Positions 43,292 through 57,093 of a stretch of 64,000 bases of DNA are shown piece by piece; within the stretch, counting starts at the first letter, position 1; every line of letters starts with the position of its first letter. The translations under genes and the position numbers were made by a program. Source of the stretch: Hesseltinella vesiculosa (taxonomy: Eukaryota > Mucoromycota > Mucoromycetes > Mucorales > Cunninghamellaceae). The notes under the pieces are model-generated. The model had not been told where the DNA came from. It ran no database searches and worked only from the letters and a program-made list of their open reading frames with translations. The stretch covers positions 62,001 through 126,000 of the forward strand of contig MCGT01000022.1 in NCBI GenBank assembly GCA_002104935.1, written 5' to 3'.

Positions 43292-45871
43292 TTAAACAGC
43301 GAAAGCCTTGTTCTTTTCATCCGCAATGTAGGGAGGGGTGGTATTTTCTTGAAGCTGAGCCTCGGAGACCATCTGGAGACGCTTGCCACGGATGTCCGCC
43401 CACACGGCTTTGGCCATCAGCTTCAGTGAGTGGCGCGCTTCATAGGCAGGATAGAAGACCACAGCTGCCATGGCCAGAAACGTCCAAAGGATGCTGACCA
43501 CAACCCAGCCAGTAAAAAAAGGTTTAGAGTACACATACCGAGAGAAGAACATGGGAAGTGGCCAGGCCAGGAAGAGGCAAACAGTGAGAATGGCGCTAGA
43601 GATCTTAGCAAAGCGAGCGGATTTGTGCATAAAGGCGATTTCATCGGGGGTATTCACAATCACATCGACTTCAGGATCCTTGTCGGCTGTAGTGCTTTCG
43701 GTGTCGTTCACCAGAGCGATGGCGCGCGTCGAGTCAAATTGATAGTTGTCGGGCTTGAGGAAGGTCAAGAGCAGAGTCACAGGAACTGGCGAGAGCAGGG
43801 CTACCAGATTGCCAGCCATCATTGGTAGGTTTTGCGAGGTCGTTTCCACGGTGATGGCGCCATACAGGCCATAGGTAGTAGTTAGCCACGCGATAATAGC
43901 CAGCACAAATCCAGCAATGGGTGACACAATGGCTGCCATCTTGTTTTGCTTGCTCCACAGCAATGTCAATGTCAAAGGCACTCTGAGAATATGAAAAGAA
44001 TTAGGCATGTGACTGTTTGCAACCTCGCCCACCGAGAAATCACTTACACAGCGCTGCTGATCAGCACCCCCATCTTTGTGCATTAGATAAAAAAGCCGTG
44101 TAAGCATCCGAGACATTCTCACTTTTTTTTTCCCTTCTCACCAGCGTGTACAGATAACCCAGATTGATGCCCGTCAGGTTAAGTAAGACGGAGAGAACAC
44201 CCATCAGGAGGCCAAAGGTGGCCACGGCGGCATGAGAGAAGCGGATGACGGCCTTGCCGTCGGCATCTGGGTTGATGTAGGTGCGATAGATGTCATAGGT
44301 GAAGATGGAGGACACAGCAATCATTTCGCCCGACGAAGCGCTGGTCACGGCCATGAACACCAGCACCAGCGAAGCGAATGCACCAGCCTGCCCCAGGATG
44401 GCGACCGCAGCGTCGGGTAACACAAGACCCTGGCTGACGGCTGTTGGCGACAGGTTGATTTGAAGAGCGCGGCCGGTCAGACCCATGGTGGTGGCCAAAG
44501 TGAACGGAATTGAAAACCAGGCAAGACCGCCCATCAGATAGGACTTCACTGCATGATGAGGATGAGCTGCAATGGCTCGTTGATAATAGCAATTGTCCAA
44601 AAACACTGTGCCAAAATTGCCTATGCACAGCAAAAAAAAAAAATAAATGGAGCAGATCCGTTATTTAGAGATGGTGCTTACCCACGATGTTGATAATACC
44701 AAACATAAGGGCCTGGAGGGACGAGAAGGTGACAAGGGAGCCTTGGGCATTGTCTGGAATTGGCGTTTTGATGGATGCCTCGACGAGCAAGTCATACATT
44801 TTGCCAGGGGATCCAATTAAAGGCGAAGATGCATACACCGTGAAGAAAAATGAAATGATAATAATAAACAAGACGGCAGTATGGCTGCATGCATAGATGA
44901 AAAAAAAAGAGCGTTAGAGCCTCCACTCCTTTTCATTTCTCATCCGCTCTTCAAATTACGTATAATCTGTCAAAAAAGTAGCCTTCAAGCCACCCACAAG
45001 AGTGTAAGCCATGACACCCAAAGGGATCAAAAAACAGGCTGCAATGACATTCATGCCTGTCAAGTACGTGATCACAGCTGAGCCACCCAGCAACAGCATC
45101 GCAGTAACAATCTAGCGGTGAATAAATAAGGAGGTATAAGGGTCAAACTGTTTCTCACAGTCTGCATGAATTAAATAAAGGAGAGCTTACGATATTGGTG
45201 AAGAGAGAGAAAATCAGGTAGACAATATGAGCAGTTTTTCCGTAGCGTGCGTTCACAATCTGGCAACAAAGAAGAAAAAAATAAGCCAAGAAGGATGGCA
45301 AAGCCAAGAAGGGCATACTTCAAGAAACGTGTGGGCGTTGGGAGCTTTACGCTTCATTTCGATGGCCAGCACAGAAAAGAGTAGGACTTGAACACAGGCC
45401 CCGCTTGCATACCAAACTAAGCTTGCTGGTTAGTTCCACTCTGAAGATTTTTGTCATGCGTTCATTACTAGGCCCAGATACGCCATACTTGTAAGCGACT
45501 TCTGTACTTGTTAGCAACGTAGCTGCCCATGTCCAGCTAGAAAAAGAAAGAAAGCCGCCTCAGCCAGGCTGTGACAACGGTGCCTGCCATCTATTACCTT
45601 GACACAACCGCGCTTGCAACAAGACCTGTCTTGACGGAGCGGTTGGAGGTCATATACATTTCAGATGTTTGGACTTCGTGAAGATATCGTTTCAAGGCCC
45701 ATGTCACCACAGTCATACATATAGCAAATAACGCGCCAAATCTAACAGGGAGATCAGACAAAAAAAAAAAAAAAGAACCAGCAAAAGAATCAAAATCCCG
45801 CCAGTTTAAGATGGACGTTTTCCATACCCGAGCACGACACCATAACCAACACCTTGCGATAGGATAGCCAT
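43292..45871 (-). CDS. DUR3: Urea/polyamine transporter of the DUR3 (sodium:solute symporter) family
   Basis: Plasma-membrane symporter that imports urea, feeding nitrogen metabolism. Ten exons (45871-45828, 45741-45598, 45536-45469, 45416-45319, 45259-45191, 45111-44960, 44884-44682, 44620-44142, 44073-44048, 43982-43292) close in phase to 657 aa. Diagnostic blocks: [14 protein letters not shown] at the N-terminus, [14 protein letters not shown] [60 protein letters not shown], and [15 protein letters not shown] in the central helices. One exon is only 26 nt (MGVLISSA plus two bases), and the gene has more introns than its neighbours. The short cytoplasmic tail ends DEKNKAFAV. Polyamine transport is an alternative role known in yeast Dur3. 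Confidence 0.92.
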
Positions 45872-46099
45872 GTTTGAATAAAAAAGATGGGTGAATAAAA
45901 TGCATTTTTATACCTGTGATGTAAGGACGAGTGCTTCAGACCAGCAGATAAGGTAGCCGACATGATAAAATAAAAGATATGATTAGTTCTTATCAAGAGC
46001 CCTGTGTCACCAAGACATCTCCACCTCTTTTTGCACAGCCCTCACATGATTTTCAATGCGCTATTTTTATTTCTAGAAGTGCAGACGACATGGTGCAGA

Positions 46100-47308
46100 T
46101 CACTTAGTGGGGTACCAGACAGATTGACGACAAGTGCCAGGGTGGACAGCGTCGGTGAGAACATACTGATCGCGGCCTTGCACGTAGAAGAACAGACTGA
46201 TTTCCGACAGAGTGCCAGAGCGGTCACAGTCGATCTTGACCTTTTTGCCAAATGCATTTCGGAGTGCATCTCCCATTGTTTGTACCTGATATCTTCGTCC
46301 TGGCGATACACCAGCAAGACTAAGTTGGTTCAAAGATAAAAAAAAAAGGAAAGTCAAGGTTAGATGATTGGCCATTTGTGCCACCCATTTTCCGATATAC
46401 CCGGCTTACTTGAGAGCACCATAAAGATCATATTCAGCATGGAGATCGAGTGTTTTCTAATAACGATAACAAGCCGCATGAGTCACACGAAAGTGAATGG
46501 CGCAAAAGATTCATGGTCATTGGCTCGAAGGATGGCTGTCACTTTTTTTTTTTTTTTTCTTTTTGGACAACGTCTTCCTTACGTTGAAATAGTCAATGAC
46601 GTCTTGGTATTTGACGTAGGAATCGCCATAGCATCTGGGTTGCAGGGTGCTGACGCAGCTGCCATGCTTTGTCCACTCATGTGACCAGAACCTAAAAATT
46701 ATAGGAAAAATGTGTGAGCGAGTAAAAAACGACAGATACCGCTTTACCAGTTGTTATCACCCTTGTAGCTAGGCCAAATTCTCGACAGTTCTTGGTAAAG
46801 GGAAGGAGAGCGAGAGCGAATAATGTTGCCAACCTGGTTGGATATGCGGCTGCGATCACAACCACGCGAAGGAGCTCGGCCACCGTTACTGTCGTGCATG
46901 AAATACAGATGCGTTAGCTGACGTGGTTTGTCTGATTTGTTACGGGATCCTTACCAAGTGTCAGGCCATAGCCCATGGATCGTAAAATCATCCGATGGGC
47001 CAAGGTTTTCCACCCACTGCAGCGATAATACCACAAGACCATATTTTGGTGAGCAGCAGGCATCGACATTGCCACCGTTCCAGTGACAGGAAAGTACCGT
47101 GCCTATGGTAAGCAAAAAATCAAGGGGCGCAAAGTGTCAGATTGTTTTCATTTTATCTATTTTCGTTTATTTATCCCGGGCTGGCCATTCAGCTCATGGA
47201 CGTACGGTTACAAACAGGGCCGTCATTCAAAATGACTTGGTCAGCATGACAGGAGGAAGACAACAGGAGCAGGCATAAGAGCGATACAGCCGATGGCAGA
47301 AGTTTCAT
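46100..47308 (-). CDS. Secreted ribonuclease T2
   Basis: Endoribonuclease cleaving single-stranded RNA through a 2',3'-cyclic phosphate; secreted or vacuolar. Six exons (47308-47206, 47102-46955, 46888-46748, 46691-46583, 46456-46410, 46319-46100) close in phase to 255 aa. A signal peptide (KLLPSAVSLLCLLLLSSSCHA) leads the protein. Both catalytic segments are present: CAS I FTIHGLWPD and CAS II WSHEWTKHGSC, each with its His. Cys residues expected for disulphides occur around them (SCHWNGG, DACCSP, RGCDRS). The active-site Trp of CAS II and its preceding residue are split by an intron. It shares a roughly 220-bp divergent upstream region with the phosphoglucomutase-like gene. Confidence 0.92.
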
Positions 47309-47528
47309 TGTGAGGAACGGATATATATTTAAATCGTGCAAAGATGCAAATAAATAAGAGACAACGAAAAAAAAAGAAAAACGAAAAAATGGAAGAAACC
47401 GCAGGTCATGCAACAAACGCTGCTTTTTAAAAGCCAGCCGAATCCACTAAAAATGCTGAAAAACCCACGTTGTTGGCCCTTTATTTTCCTAATTTTTTTT
47501 TTTACTGTTTCCCACGCCCTAGAGCAAA

Positions 47529-49893
47529 ATGGCTGACGATTTACAACACCTTGTGGACGAATGGTTGCGTTTAGACAAGGTAATACCTTTCCATGACATA
47601 CTGGACTCGTTGGATTCACGTTTTTGTTTTTTTTTTTTTTTTTTTTTTTGGTTAGAATCCTGAGACTCGCAATCAGATCATTCAGTTACAGCAATCCAAC
47701 CAGACCGAAGAGCTTGCACGTCGACTTTGTCAACGTATCGAGTTTGGCACAGCAGGTACTGATTGTTCAAACACCCAAATCATTGTCATTGATCTCTTCT
47801 TCCCTTTGCGATGCTTTTTCATAGGTCTTCGTGCTCGTATGGAAGCAGGGTTCTCTCGTATGAATGATCTGACAGTACTTCAGGCCTCGCAGGTAGGTGG
47901 TACCTGGCCATTGATTTTTTTTCCCCCTTCTAATCATTTGGATGTAGGGACTGGCCAAATACGTCGAGCAGCATGTGCCCAATGCAAAGAGCCGAGGCGT
48001 TGTCGTTGGCCATGATCATCGTTACCATTCCCTAGACTTTGCCAAGCTGACGGCTGCTGCGTTTCTTCAGCGAGGTATCAAGGTGTGGTATTACCGTGAT
48101 CTGGTGCATACACCTTTGGTGCCCTATACGATCAAAAAGCTCAAGGCTGCTGCAGGTGTGATGATCACAGCGTCTCATGTAAGTCAAGAGGTTTTGAGCT
48201 GGGCTGGGGCCGACCCCTGTTTTCTTTTCTTCCAATTAGAACCCCAAGGATGACAATGGCTACAAGGTATACTGGGAAAACGCCTGCCAAATCATCCCTC
48301 CCCATGACGAAGGTATTGCTGCTTCTATTCTGGACAACTTGGTCCCCTGGGATTGGGATTATGATTTGGTCGAGAAGAGCGATCTCTGTGTAGACCCCAC
48401 TGACGAAGGGGTGATTGACGCTTACTTTGAAGAGCTCGCAGCCTTGTCAACGCAAGCGTAAGTGGATGGCGTATTCTGGACATCTTTCCAATCCATTTTT
48501 TTTTTTCATGCAGCCAGGACAATACCTCGACTGATCTTCGATTCGTGTACACAGCCATGCATGGTGTGGGCACGCCATTTGCTGAACGTGCCTTTGACGT
48601 CTTTGGCTTGCCTCCCTTTGTCAAGGTGGTCGCTCAAACCACACCTGATCCCGACTTCCCCACCGTTGCTTTTCCCAATCCTGAAGAAGGCAAAGGCTCA
48701 CTGGTAAGACCAAATACAGCCATCCCGATCTCGAACTCACCCGCCTTTTCTCTCTACCTCGGACAGAGCCTTGCTATGCAAACTGCCAACGAACACAATA
48801 TCCCATTGATTCTTGCCAATGATCCCGATGCCGATCGTCTCGCCATTGCCGAAAAGCAACCCAATAATGAATGGGTCATTTTTACCGGTAACCAGATTGG
48901 TGCTATCCTTGGCGCAGCCACCTTTGAAAACGCCATGGCCCAGGGCAAAGATCCCAGTAAGACATGAAGAAAATAGGAACCAGTCTGAGCGACTGACGCC
49001 ACCTTCTCTCTTTCATTAGAACAATTGGCCATGGTCGCTAGCACTGTATCATCCAAATTCTTGGAACGCATGGGCCAGGTCGAAGGCTTTCGATTTGAGG
49101 AATCACTGACGGGCTTCAAATGGATCGGCAACCGCAGTTTGGCCTTGGAAGACCAGGGGTATGAAGTGATCTTTGGATTTGAAGAAGCCATTGGGTTCAC
49201 TGTTGGACATATTGTCAAGGACAAGGATGGCGTCAGCGCGTTGGCCTACTTTTCCGAATGGGCTGTTCAGCTCTACAAGCGTGGTTTGACCGCTTACACT
49301 TATTTGGAGTCGCTGTATGAAAAGTATGGCCATTTTGTCTCGGATAATTCGTACTTTATCTGCAACAACAAGACCTTGATCCAAGCCATCTTCACCCGCA
49401 TCCGTTTTGGCGATCAGCCTGTACATGATCCAATGCAGTTGGGATAAAGGCCGCCTGCTGATTTTTTTTTTTTTTTTTTGTTCTCGGACTTAGGTCAAAA
49501 CAACAGATGCCTATGGTTTTGAGCTTGCTTACCCCTCGAGCATTGGTGGCTACAAAGTCGTCTCGGTGCGTGATTTGACCATTGGTTATGACTCCAGCAC
49601 CCCTGACCACCAACCTACCCTGCCGGTCTCGTCCTCGTCCGAGATGATCACCTTCCGACTAGAAAACAACACTGTGTTCACGATCCGCACAAGGTAAGGT
49701 ACCACCAAAAAGGGGAGGACCTCCCTGACATCATTTCTTTAGCGGAACGGAACCCAAGATCAAGTATTACTCTGAACTTCGAGGCACGTCCGAGGCACAA
49801 GCCAAACAAGACCTGGCCAAGGTGGTGGACGCCATCGGGAACGACCTGATGCAATACCAAAAGAACGGCCTTGACAAGAAAAAAGAAGAATAG
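47529..49893 (+). CDS. PGM2/PGM3-type phosphopentomutase/phosphoglucomutase
   Basis: Alpha-D-phosphohexomutase superfamily enzyme interconverting hexose- or pentose-1- and -phosphates (glucose or ribose/deoxyribose phosphates) in the cytosol. Ten exons (47529-47579, 47656-47755, 47825-47892, 47948-48178, 48240-48457, 48514-48703, 48767-48956, 49020-49420, 49494-49693, 49743-49893) close in phase to 599 aa. The catalytic phosphoserine loop is [17 protein letters not shown], whose Ser-His is next to an intron; the metal-binding loop is [10 protein letters not shown]; the sugar-binding loop is FGFEEAIGF; the phosphate-binding loop is [12 protein letters not shown]. This combination and length match the eukaryotic PGM2/yeast PGM3 (YMR278w) branch, probably a phosphoribomutase, rather than the major PGM1 enzyme. 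Confidence 0.92.
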
Positions 49894-50112
49894 ACTTTAC
49901 ACCTTTTTTGTTTGTCATGCAAATAAAAAAAAAAAATGGGCCTTGTCACATGCTTGCAGACATTTGTTGGGTAGAGGGACGCACACGAGATCAGGGCAAA
50001 GAATCAAGGTCCTACCATTGGCCAAGCGACATCTCTTTCCTTTTTTAAAGTTTTTTCACGACTGATTTTTTTGCGCTTCTTTTTTTTCCTTCTCAACTTC
50101 AATTTTAATACT

Positions 50113-51806
<1,694 letters not shown>

Positions 51807-51827
51807 ATTTTTTTTATTTGGAATTGC

Positions 51828-51833
51828 AATAAA
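51828..51833 (+). terminator. Polyadenylation signal of ECT1
   Basis: AATAAA 22 bp after the stop, only about 22 bp before the convergent gene's stop codon. Confidence 0.4.
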
Positions 51834-51854
51834 GTTTTGTGATATAAAACAATG

Positions 51855-52454
51855 TTAAAGGATGATGGTAAATGCCGTGCCAACAGCCAAAACGACGACC
51901 GTGATGGTTGCCGGCCAAACACGTAGAGTGGAGGAGTCGCTTCCTGAGGAATAGGTTGTCTCGTGATCAAAGACAAACTCATCGTTTTGATCCGGGATGA
52001 CATTGGCGGCTAAAGCATCGGGATCTAAGAAAGGAGAAGGAAAAAAAAAAATCGTCAGTTTTCTGGAGGGAGGGACCCCTTTTTTTTTCTCTCTCTCTCT
52101 CTCTCTCATCACGTTACCGGTGTCAGAAAGAATCTGGGGTTTGGGAGGAGAAGGGTGGATGATGTCGATAGAAGGATCTGTTTGGTGACCAGTCGAATCG
52201 CCATTGGCAACACCATGACCAAAGCGAGAAAGACCGGCGGGGCTAGCTAGAAGCTCCCCTTCGTCGTGCCCAAGCAAATTGTCGGCATGCACTGCCCAAA
52301 AGGCAATACTGGGACGAAGTGAACCTGCCACTCGCTTTCCCATGCCATCTTCAGGCGAGTGACCAGCTTCGTTTGCTTGACAATACGTTTGGTTGATGAC
52401 CCATAGAAAGAGAATCAATTCAACGTGCCAGTGCCATCCAGAAGCAGGCCACAT
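51855..52454 (-). CDS. Small secreted or GPI-anchored protein of unknown function
   Basis: Exons 52454-52118 and 52024-51855 give 168 aa. The N-terminus is a likely signal peptide (WHWHVELILFLWVINQTYCQA). The C-terminus has a small-residue stretch (SSGSDSST) followed by a hydrophobic tail (TITVVVLAVGTAFTIIL) that reaches the very end, the pattern of a GPI-anchor signal or of a type I membrane segment without cytosolic tail. The middle is soluble, His- and Pro-rich, with no family recognised. The intron contains a (CT)n microsatellite on the + strand near 52089-52107 and has a length divisible by 3, so its retention would not shift the frame. The gene is convergent with ECT1; stop codons lie 48 bp apart. 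Confidence 0.6.
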   Translation of the reverse strand: MWPASGWHWHVELILFLWVINQTYCQANEAGHSPEDGMGKRVAGSLRPSIAFWAVHADNLLGHDEGELLASPAGLSRFGHGVANGDSTGHQTDPSIDIIHPSPPKPQILSDTGNVMREREREKKKGVPPSRKLTIFFFPSPFLDPDALAANVIPDQNDEFVFDHETTYSSGSDSSTLRVWPATITVVVLAVGTAFTIIL

Positions 52455-53011
52455 GGATTTTTTTTTTTAGTATGTCTGACGAGGGGATAAACAGAAAATA
52501 CGGAATAAATGGGATCACCAAAGAAGTGTGTTGTAAATAAACAATGAAAAAGAAAGAGAAGGGGGGGAAAGAAACAAAAAAAAACGAAGCCAAGGTGCTT
52601 GTCAACTGGCCCTTCTTTTTATGGATTGCCAATGCATGAATTTTTTTTGGCTGTCGTATTTCAATTGAGGCTTCTTCAGGAGGTAAACTGAAAGAATGGG
52701 CCCGCCCAGGATAAATAAACAGGCACATTGGGGATGGGGGTTTTTTTGTTTGAGACTCGATAAAATTCTTTAATTCCGGGGGTATGAACGACATCATTTT
52801 AATACCATCGACGACGATCTTTGTTCTAGCATTTTAAACTTTTATATGTATTTTTTTTATTTTTCACAGCATGAAAATGGGGTTTTTTTTATTATTATTT
52901 TGATAATTTGGCTATATACGGGAGGCTCGGTAGATAAAGAGGCGGGGAGGGGGACAAGAAAAAAAAAAAGGGGATCAACAATCAACACATGTACAAAAAA
53001 ATAAAAAGAGC
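52455..53011. other. Intergenic region between two minus-strand genes
   Basis: Holds the PDI 3' UTR and the promoter of the small secreted protein gene; T/A runs, no gene recognised. Confidence 0.55.
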
Positions 53012-54628
53012 TTAGAGTTCATCGTGTTCGACGGCTTCATCAGCTTGTTCTTCCTTTTCTTCAGTGACAGGAGCTTCAACAGACAGGTTCAGATCCTTGT
53101 TGGAGCTGTGTTCGTTCAGGAAGCGGACCAAGTCAGCATGAGAGCGGTCACCACTGTAGTCGATGATTTCATTGGTCTCAGCCTTGAAGAATTTGAGGGT
53201 GGGGAAGCCTTCGACACGGACGCCGACTTCAGGGGGGATATCATTTTCGGTACCGTCGAGCTTGGCAATGACCACTTTGCTATCCTTGACAGCTTGGACT
53301 TGTTCACCGAGTTTTTCCCAGGTGGGAGCCAAGTTCTTGCAGTGGCCGCACCAGGGGGCATAGATTTCAAGGAACACATCGTTGGACTTGTCAAGCACAA
53401 TGTCGTTGAATTGCTTACCGACAACGACCTTGACAGGACCGTCGTTGGATTCGGGAATGTCTTCAGAGTTGAGGGTAGGGTCGACTTCGCCAGCGGCAAA
53501 CTTGGTAACAAAGTCTTCAAGGGCGGCAGTGTCCAATTCACCAGAGTAGGGGTATTTGGCGGCAGTATCGAGGTTTTGGATAGCAATGGCAGGGTAGGCA
53601 CCTTCCTTGACACCGACGTTCTTGGCATGGCTACCGTATTGAGCAGCGTCCAAGTGGGCAAAGCTGACCTTGCCCTTGAACTTCTTGGCCACGGGGCGCA
53701 CGATGTCGTCCAACTTGGCACGGTCGGCATCGTTATCGGTGAAGATGTAGCCCAGAGGCAAGCCGGTTTCCATGTAGGTCATGAAGTTTTCGCCATTGAC
53801 TTGGTCCAACAGAGGCACAGAGTTGGACTTTAAGAATTCGTTCAACTTTTCGGCCTTGACTTCGTCAGCGCCCTTGAGTTCCAAACGAGGGTCGTCGAAT
53901 TGGCGGTACAACACGACAGTGGGGAATTCTTCAACTTCTTGTTGCTTGGCCACGTCCTTATCAGTCACCACACCAAACAAGTAGTCGTCGCGCAAGCGCT
54001 CGGCCAAAGTGTCAAAGGATTCGCGCGTTTCTTTGTCTTCGGCATCAACATAGGCCACCATGACCATGCGGTCGCTGTCCTTGAATTCAGTGATGGATTC
54101 GGCATCCAACACGGACACAGAGGGCAAGGCTTGCTTCTTCATGTAGCTGACAATGCCTTCGTGTTGACGGGAGCCCTTGTATTCAGAGGCTTCACCTTGA
54201 CGGAACACCTTGAGGGTAGGATAGCCTTGCACGCCGTATTCTTGGCACACATCTTGGTTTTCGGTACAATCCACCTTGGCCAAAGCAATCTTATCCTTCA
54301 GGTCAGTGGCAGCCTTTTCGTATTCAGGAGCTAGAGATGAAGATCAGCAAGGTCAGCACGCCACCATCGGTTGTCATGGAGTCTCCACCGAGGCCATTCC
54401 CTTTTTCTTCTTGGCCATCTCCCTGTTTCTCTTCAACTTACCCAAGGCCTTGCAGTGACCACACCAAGGGGCAAAGAACTCAACCAGCATCAGATCCTGA
54501 CCTTCGACGTTTTTCTTGAAGTCGGCGGTGGTGAGGGACAAGACATGGCTGTCATCAGCAGCCATCACATTGGAGATGGAGGCAAAAGAGGCCAAGATAG
54601 CAGAGAACAAGAGAGTCTTTTTAACCAT
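53012..54628 (-). CDS. PDI1: Protein disulphide isomerase
   Basis: ER-lumen oxidoreductase that forms and rearranges disulphides in secretory proteins. Two exons (54628-54442, 54330-53012) give 501 aa, the usual PDI length. A signal peptide (KKTLLFSAILASFASISNVMA) is followed by thioredoxin domains a-b-b'-a': active sites FFAPWCGHCKAL in the first (the intron falls right after it) and IYAPWCGHCKNL in the last. An acidic tail ends with the ER retrieval signal HDEL. Codon use is strongly biased towards C-ending codons, as expected for a highly expressed gene. The complete order of domains, both CGHC motifs and the HDEL make this assignment firm. Confidence 0.97.
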
Positions 54629-55072
54629 GGTTACGAATGGATTTGTATTTTTTTCAAAAAAAAAAGATGAGAAAGAGCGAGAAGAAAATAAGAAAAAAAT
54701 GGTGCCTTTTAGGTTGCGCCCCCTTTTCCCGCATAACAGCTTGCTGCTAAGTTTCTAAATTTCATTCCCAACTAGCCAATAAAAAGCAGGCAAGTATACT
54801 TGTCTCGTTCGTCTGACAAAGAAAGGATTTCTGCTTCTTTTCTCCACTGGCACAGCCATTATGCAATTTTCCAAATCTCACTTTAACTTTAAAATCGAAT
54901 GTGTAACGCTTTGTATGACACCGTGTTCTTCAAATAAATCACGCTGTGATTTAACTCTTCACCATGGCCATGGAACAAACAGAACCCTCCTTGGCGAGTC
55001 TTTTTCTGGTTTTGTTCCAATTCTCAACAACCGAGAGGCCCTTTGAAAACGCCGAGATGCAGTAACATTCTT
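54629..55072. other. Spacer, PDI promoter and RPP40 3' end
   Basis: No gene recognised; CCAAT-like and A/T-rich sequence upstream of PDI. Confidence 0.55.
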
Positions 55073-56553
55073 TTATTCAGGGATGTTTGTGCCAATCATT
55101 TTGACCTCATATACTAACCATTGGCGAGTTTCGTCAGGAGGAAAGCAAACAAGATGATAATCATTTTCGCCGTGCCATCCGTAAAAGTGGTGAGCCTCTG
55201 TTCGTACCTTTGGGGAGTCGCGCATGCCCCAAGCACCGATGAAGGCCCAAGGAACATTGAATGTGACCAGATTATTCAGCAGCCACTTCCTATCAAAAAC
55301 GAGCTTGAGCCACACTTTTTTTCATAAATGGAAAAAAGAGCCAGATTCCAAAACAAAAAGTTACCGAGTCAGGATCAAGATCTGATTCACAAAGCAGGAG
55401 GGAATCAGTCCCTTCCAAGTCACAAGGGTGCCAGACGCATGCGACATGCAGGTGGCAGGCGGTTTGGATGTGGAGACAAAGGCATTGCTGCTAGTGTGCC
55501 GGAGCCGGTGAGGAGCAAGCACAAGCCGGCCCAGCCACTCTTCGGCTTCCATTGCTTTTTCAAACCAGTTTGCTTTGTCCAAGTCTTCGTGAAGGTAGTC
55601 CAATGCCGGCAAGTCAACGTCTTCAAGGGTATCCATTTGCATATCGAATTTGATAGGCACAGCTTTGACGCCTGATGGCCAATCGATTGATTCCAGCTCG
55701 CCCGTTTCTAAAAAAGATCTTCAGTCTCCTATTTGCTCCTCCCTACCAGGCGTCTTTTTACGTGTGTCTGTCAGTACAGCAACCCAATCGAGCGGGTCTT
55801 TGAAAGTATTTTCTAAGCAGGTCAGCAAACGATTAAACAGCTCATTGCCAGGGCGCATTTTTCGGCTGCTCAGATCTACATCGACCACTATGAAAAAATA
55901 AAAGAGGAGGGAGCATCAGTAGAGGGGCCTTTTTTTTTTTTTTTTTTTTTGTTCGCATTTACCCCATCGATGTTTCTTGTTTTGCTTGTAGGCATGGCCT
56001 ACCATGCCAAATGTTTCATACACTTCCTTGGTCAGGCTCAGGACAAGATGGCGTCGCTGATCCAGCATGATCACACAGTCTGATGTCAGGTTTTCATGCT
56101 CAGTATGCAACAGTAATTCACCTAATCAACAAGAACGTCCACAGAGAGAGGCAAACGTCAGTTGTTCCATTTATTGCAGCCAAGAAGCGATCTTTTCTGA
56201 CGTGACTTACGCATTTCACTGCTCACGTATTTTTTAAAAAAGTCGGGCTGCAGCATTGCTGAACAAGGCATCGTTACCCGGTAGTAGATAGGCTCATGAT
56301 CGTATTTCAGTAGGTTCTGTGCTTCTTCTGTTGAGCAGTTCGGTAGAAAGATCGTGAGCTACAATAGATTCAAGAGTGGGAGGCAGATTAGATCAACTTG
56401 CGCTTGCTTTTCTATCTTTTTGGATCTTACACGCTGATTAAACGGCTGCTCGCTAATGGTACGGGAGGTACGTTCTGGTTGCTTTTTATCATCGTAAACA
56501 GAAAAGTCACCGTACGATGGTTCATTGTTCCTGCCAAGGTAGATGGTGCTCAT
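55073..56553 (-). CDS. RPP40: RPP40-like protein subunit of RNase P/MRP
   Basis: Subunit of the nuclear RNase P/MRP holoenzymes. Six exons (56553-56431, 56358-56211, 56121-55963, 55887-55747, 55707-55365, 55289-55073) close in phase to 376 aa, near human RPP40 (363). Shared pattern with RPP40 in order: RLTIFLPNCS near residue 40 (family: strand followed by P.C), PIYYRVTMP, QPDFFKKYVS, LDQRRHLVLSLTKEVYETFG then GH, VVDVDLSS, EEWLGRLVLA, GLIPSCFVNQIL, and a C-terminal block GMRDSPKVRTEAHHFY then HGENDYHLVCFP, which parallels the family ADSPVSW..NEHGF..GGE.LY pattern. The similarity is low in identity but consistent along the length. It is the second RNase P/MRP subunit in this window. Confidence 0.78.
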
Positions 56554-56909
56554 GGTGCTCAGGCAAGAAAAGAGAAGAAAAAAAAAAGTGGAAATCAATG
56601 GGCCTGAGACAACCTGCAGGCGAGAGCGGAAGATGAAAAATGGCCAGCAGCATTTTTGCGCTGCCAGGACTGCCACGCCTTGATCTTTCTTAAAAAAAGA
56701 AACAATGGTTCTGCCATTTTGTGTGAGAACCAAGAGTAAAGTCATCGCCAAATTCTCAGCTGAGACCAAAGGACGAGGCGGTTGTGTTTCTCACCTCACT
56801 GCTTTTTTTTTTTTTTTTGAATAAAAGTGTCAACGACAAGCCAAAAGCAAAGAAAAAAACTCGCGCTGAGGAGATTGAATTTATTTAACCAGGCCAGATT
56901 TCAAAAAAT
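56554..56909. other. Spacer between MSH1 and RPP40
   Basis: 356 bp: MSH1 3' end and RPP40 promoter; no gene recognised. Confidence 0.55.
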
Positions 56910-57057
56910 CTAGGCCATGGCATCGATATCGTTGTTCACCATCGGTCCAAAGCTTGATTTTTGCAAAGAGGTCCACATGGATTCGGCGACTTGCATGACG
57001 GACGGAGGCAGGCCTGGATCATTTGAAAAGAAAACGTCAGACCGGTCATGACAACGG

Positions 57058-57093
<36 letters not shown>

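Noticed and set aside
57061..57090. (CT)n runs at 57061 and 52089 as CRISPR-like or regulatory repeats
   Set aside because: Plain dinucleotide microsatellites inside introns of MSH1 and the small secreted protein gene.
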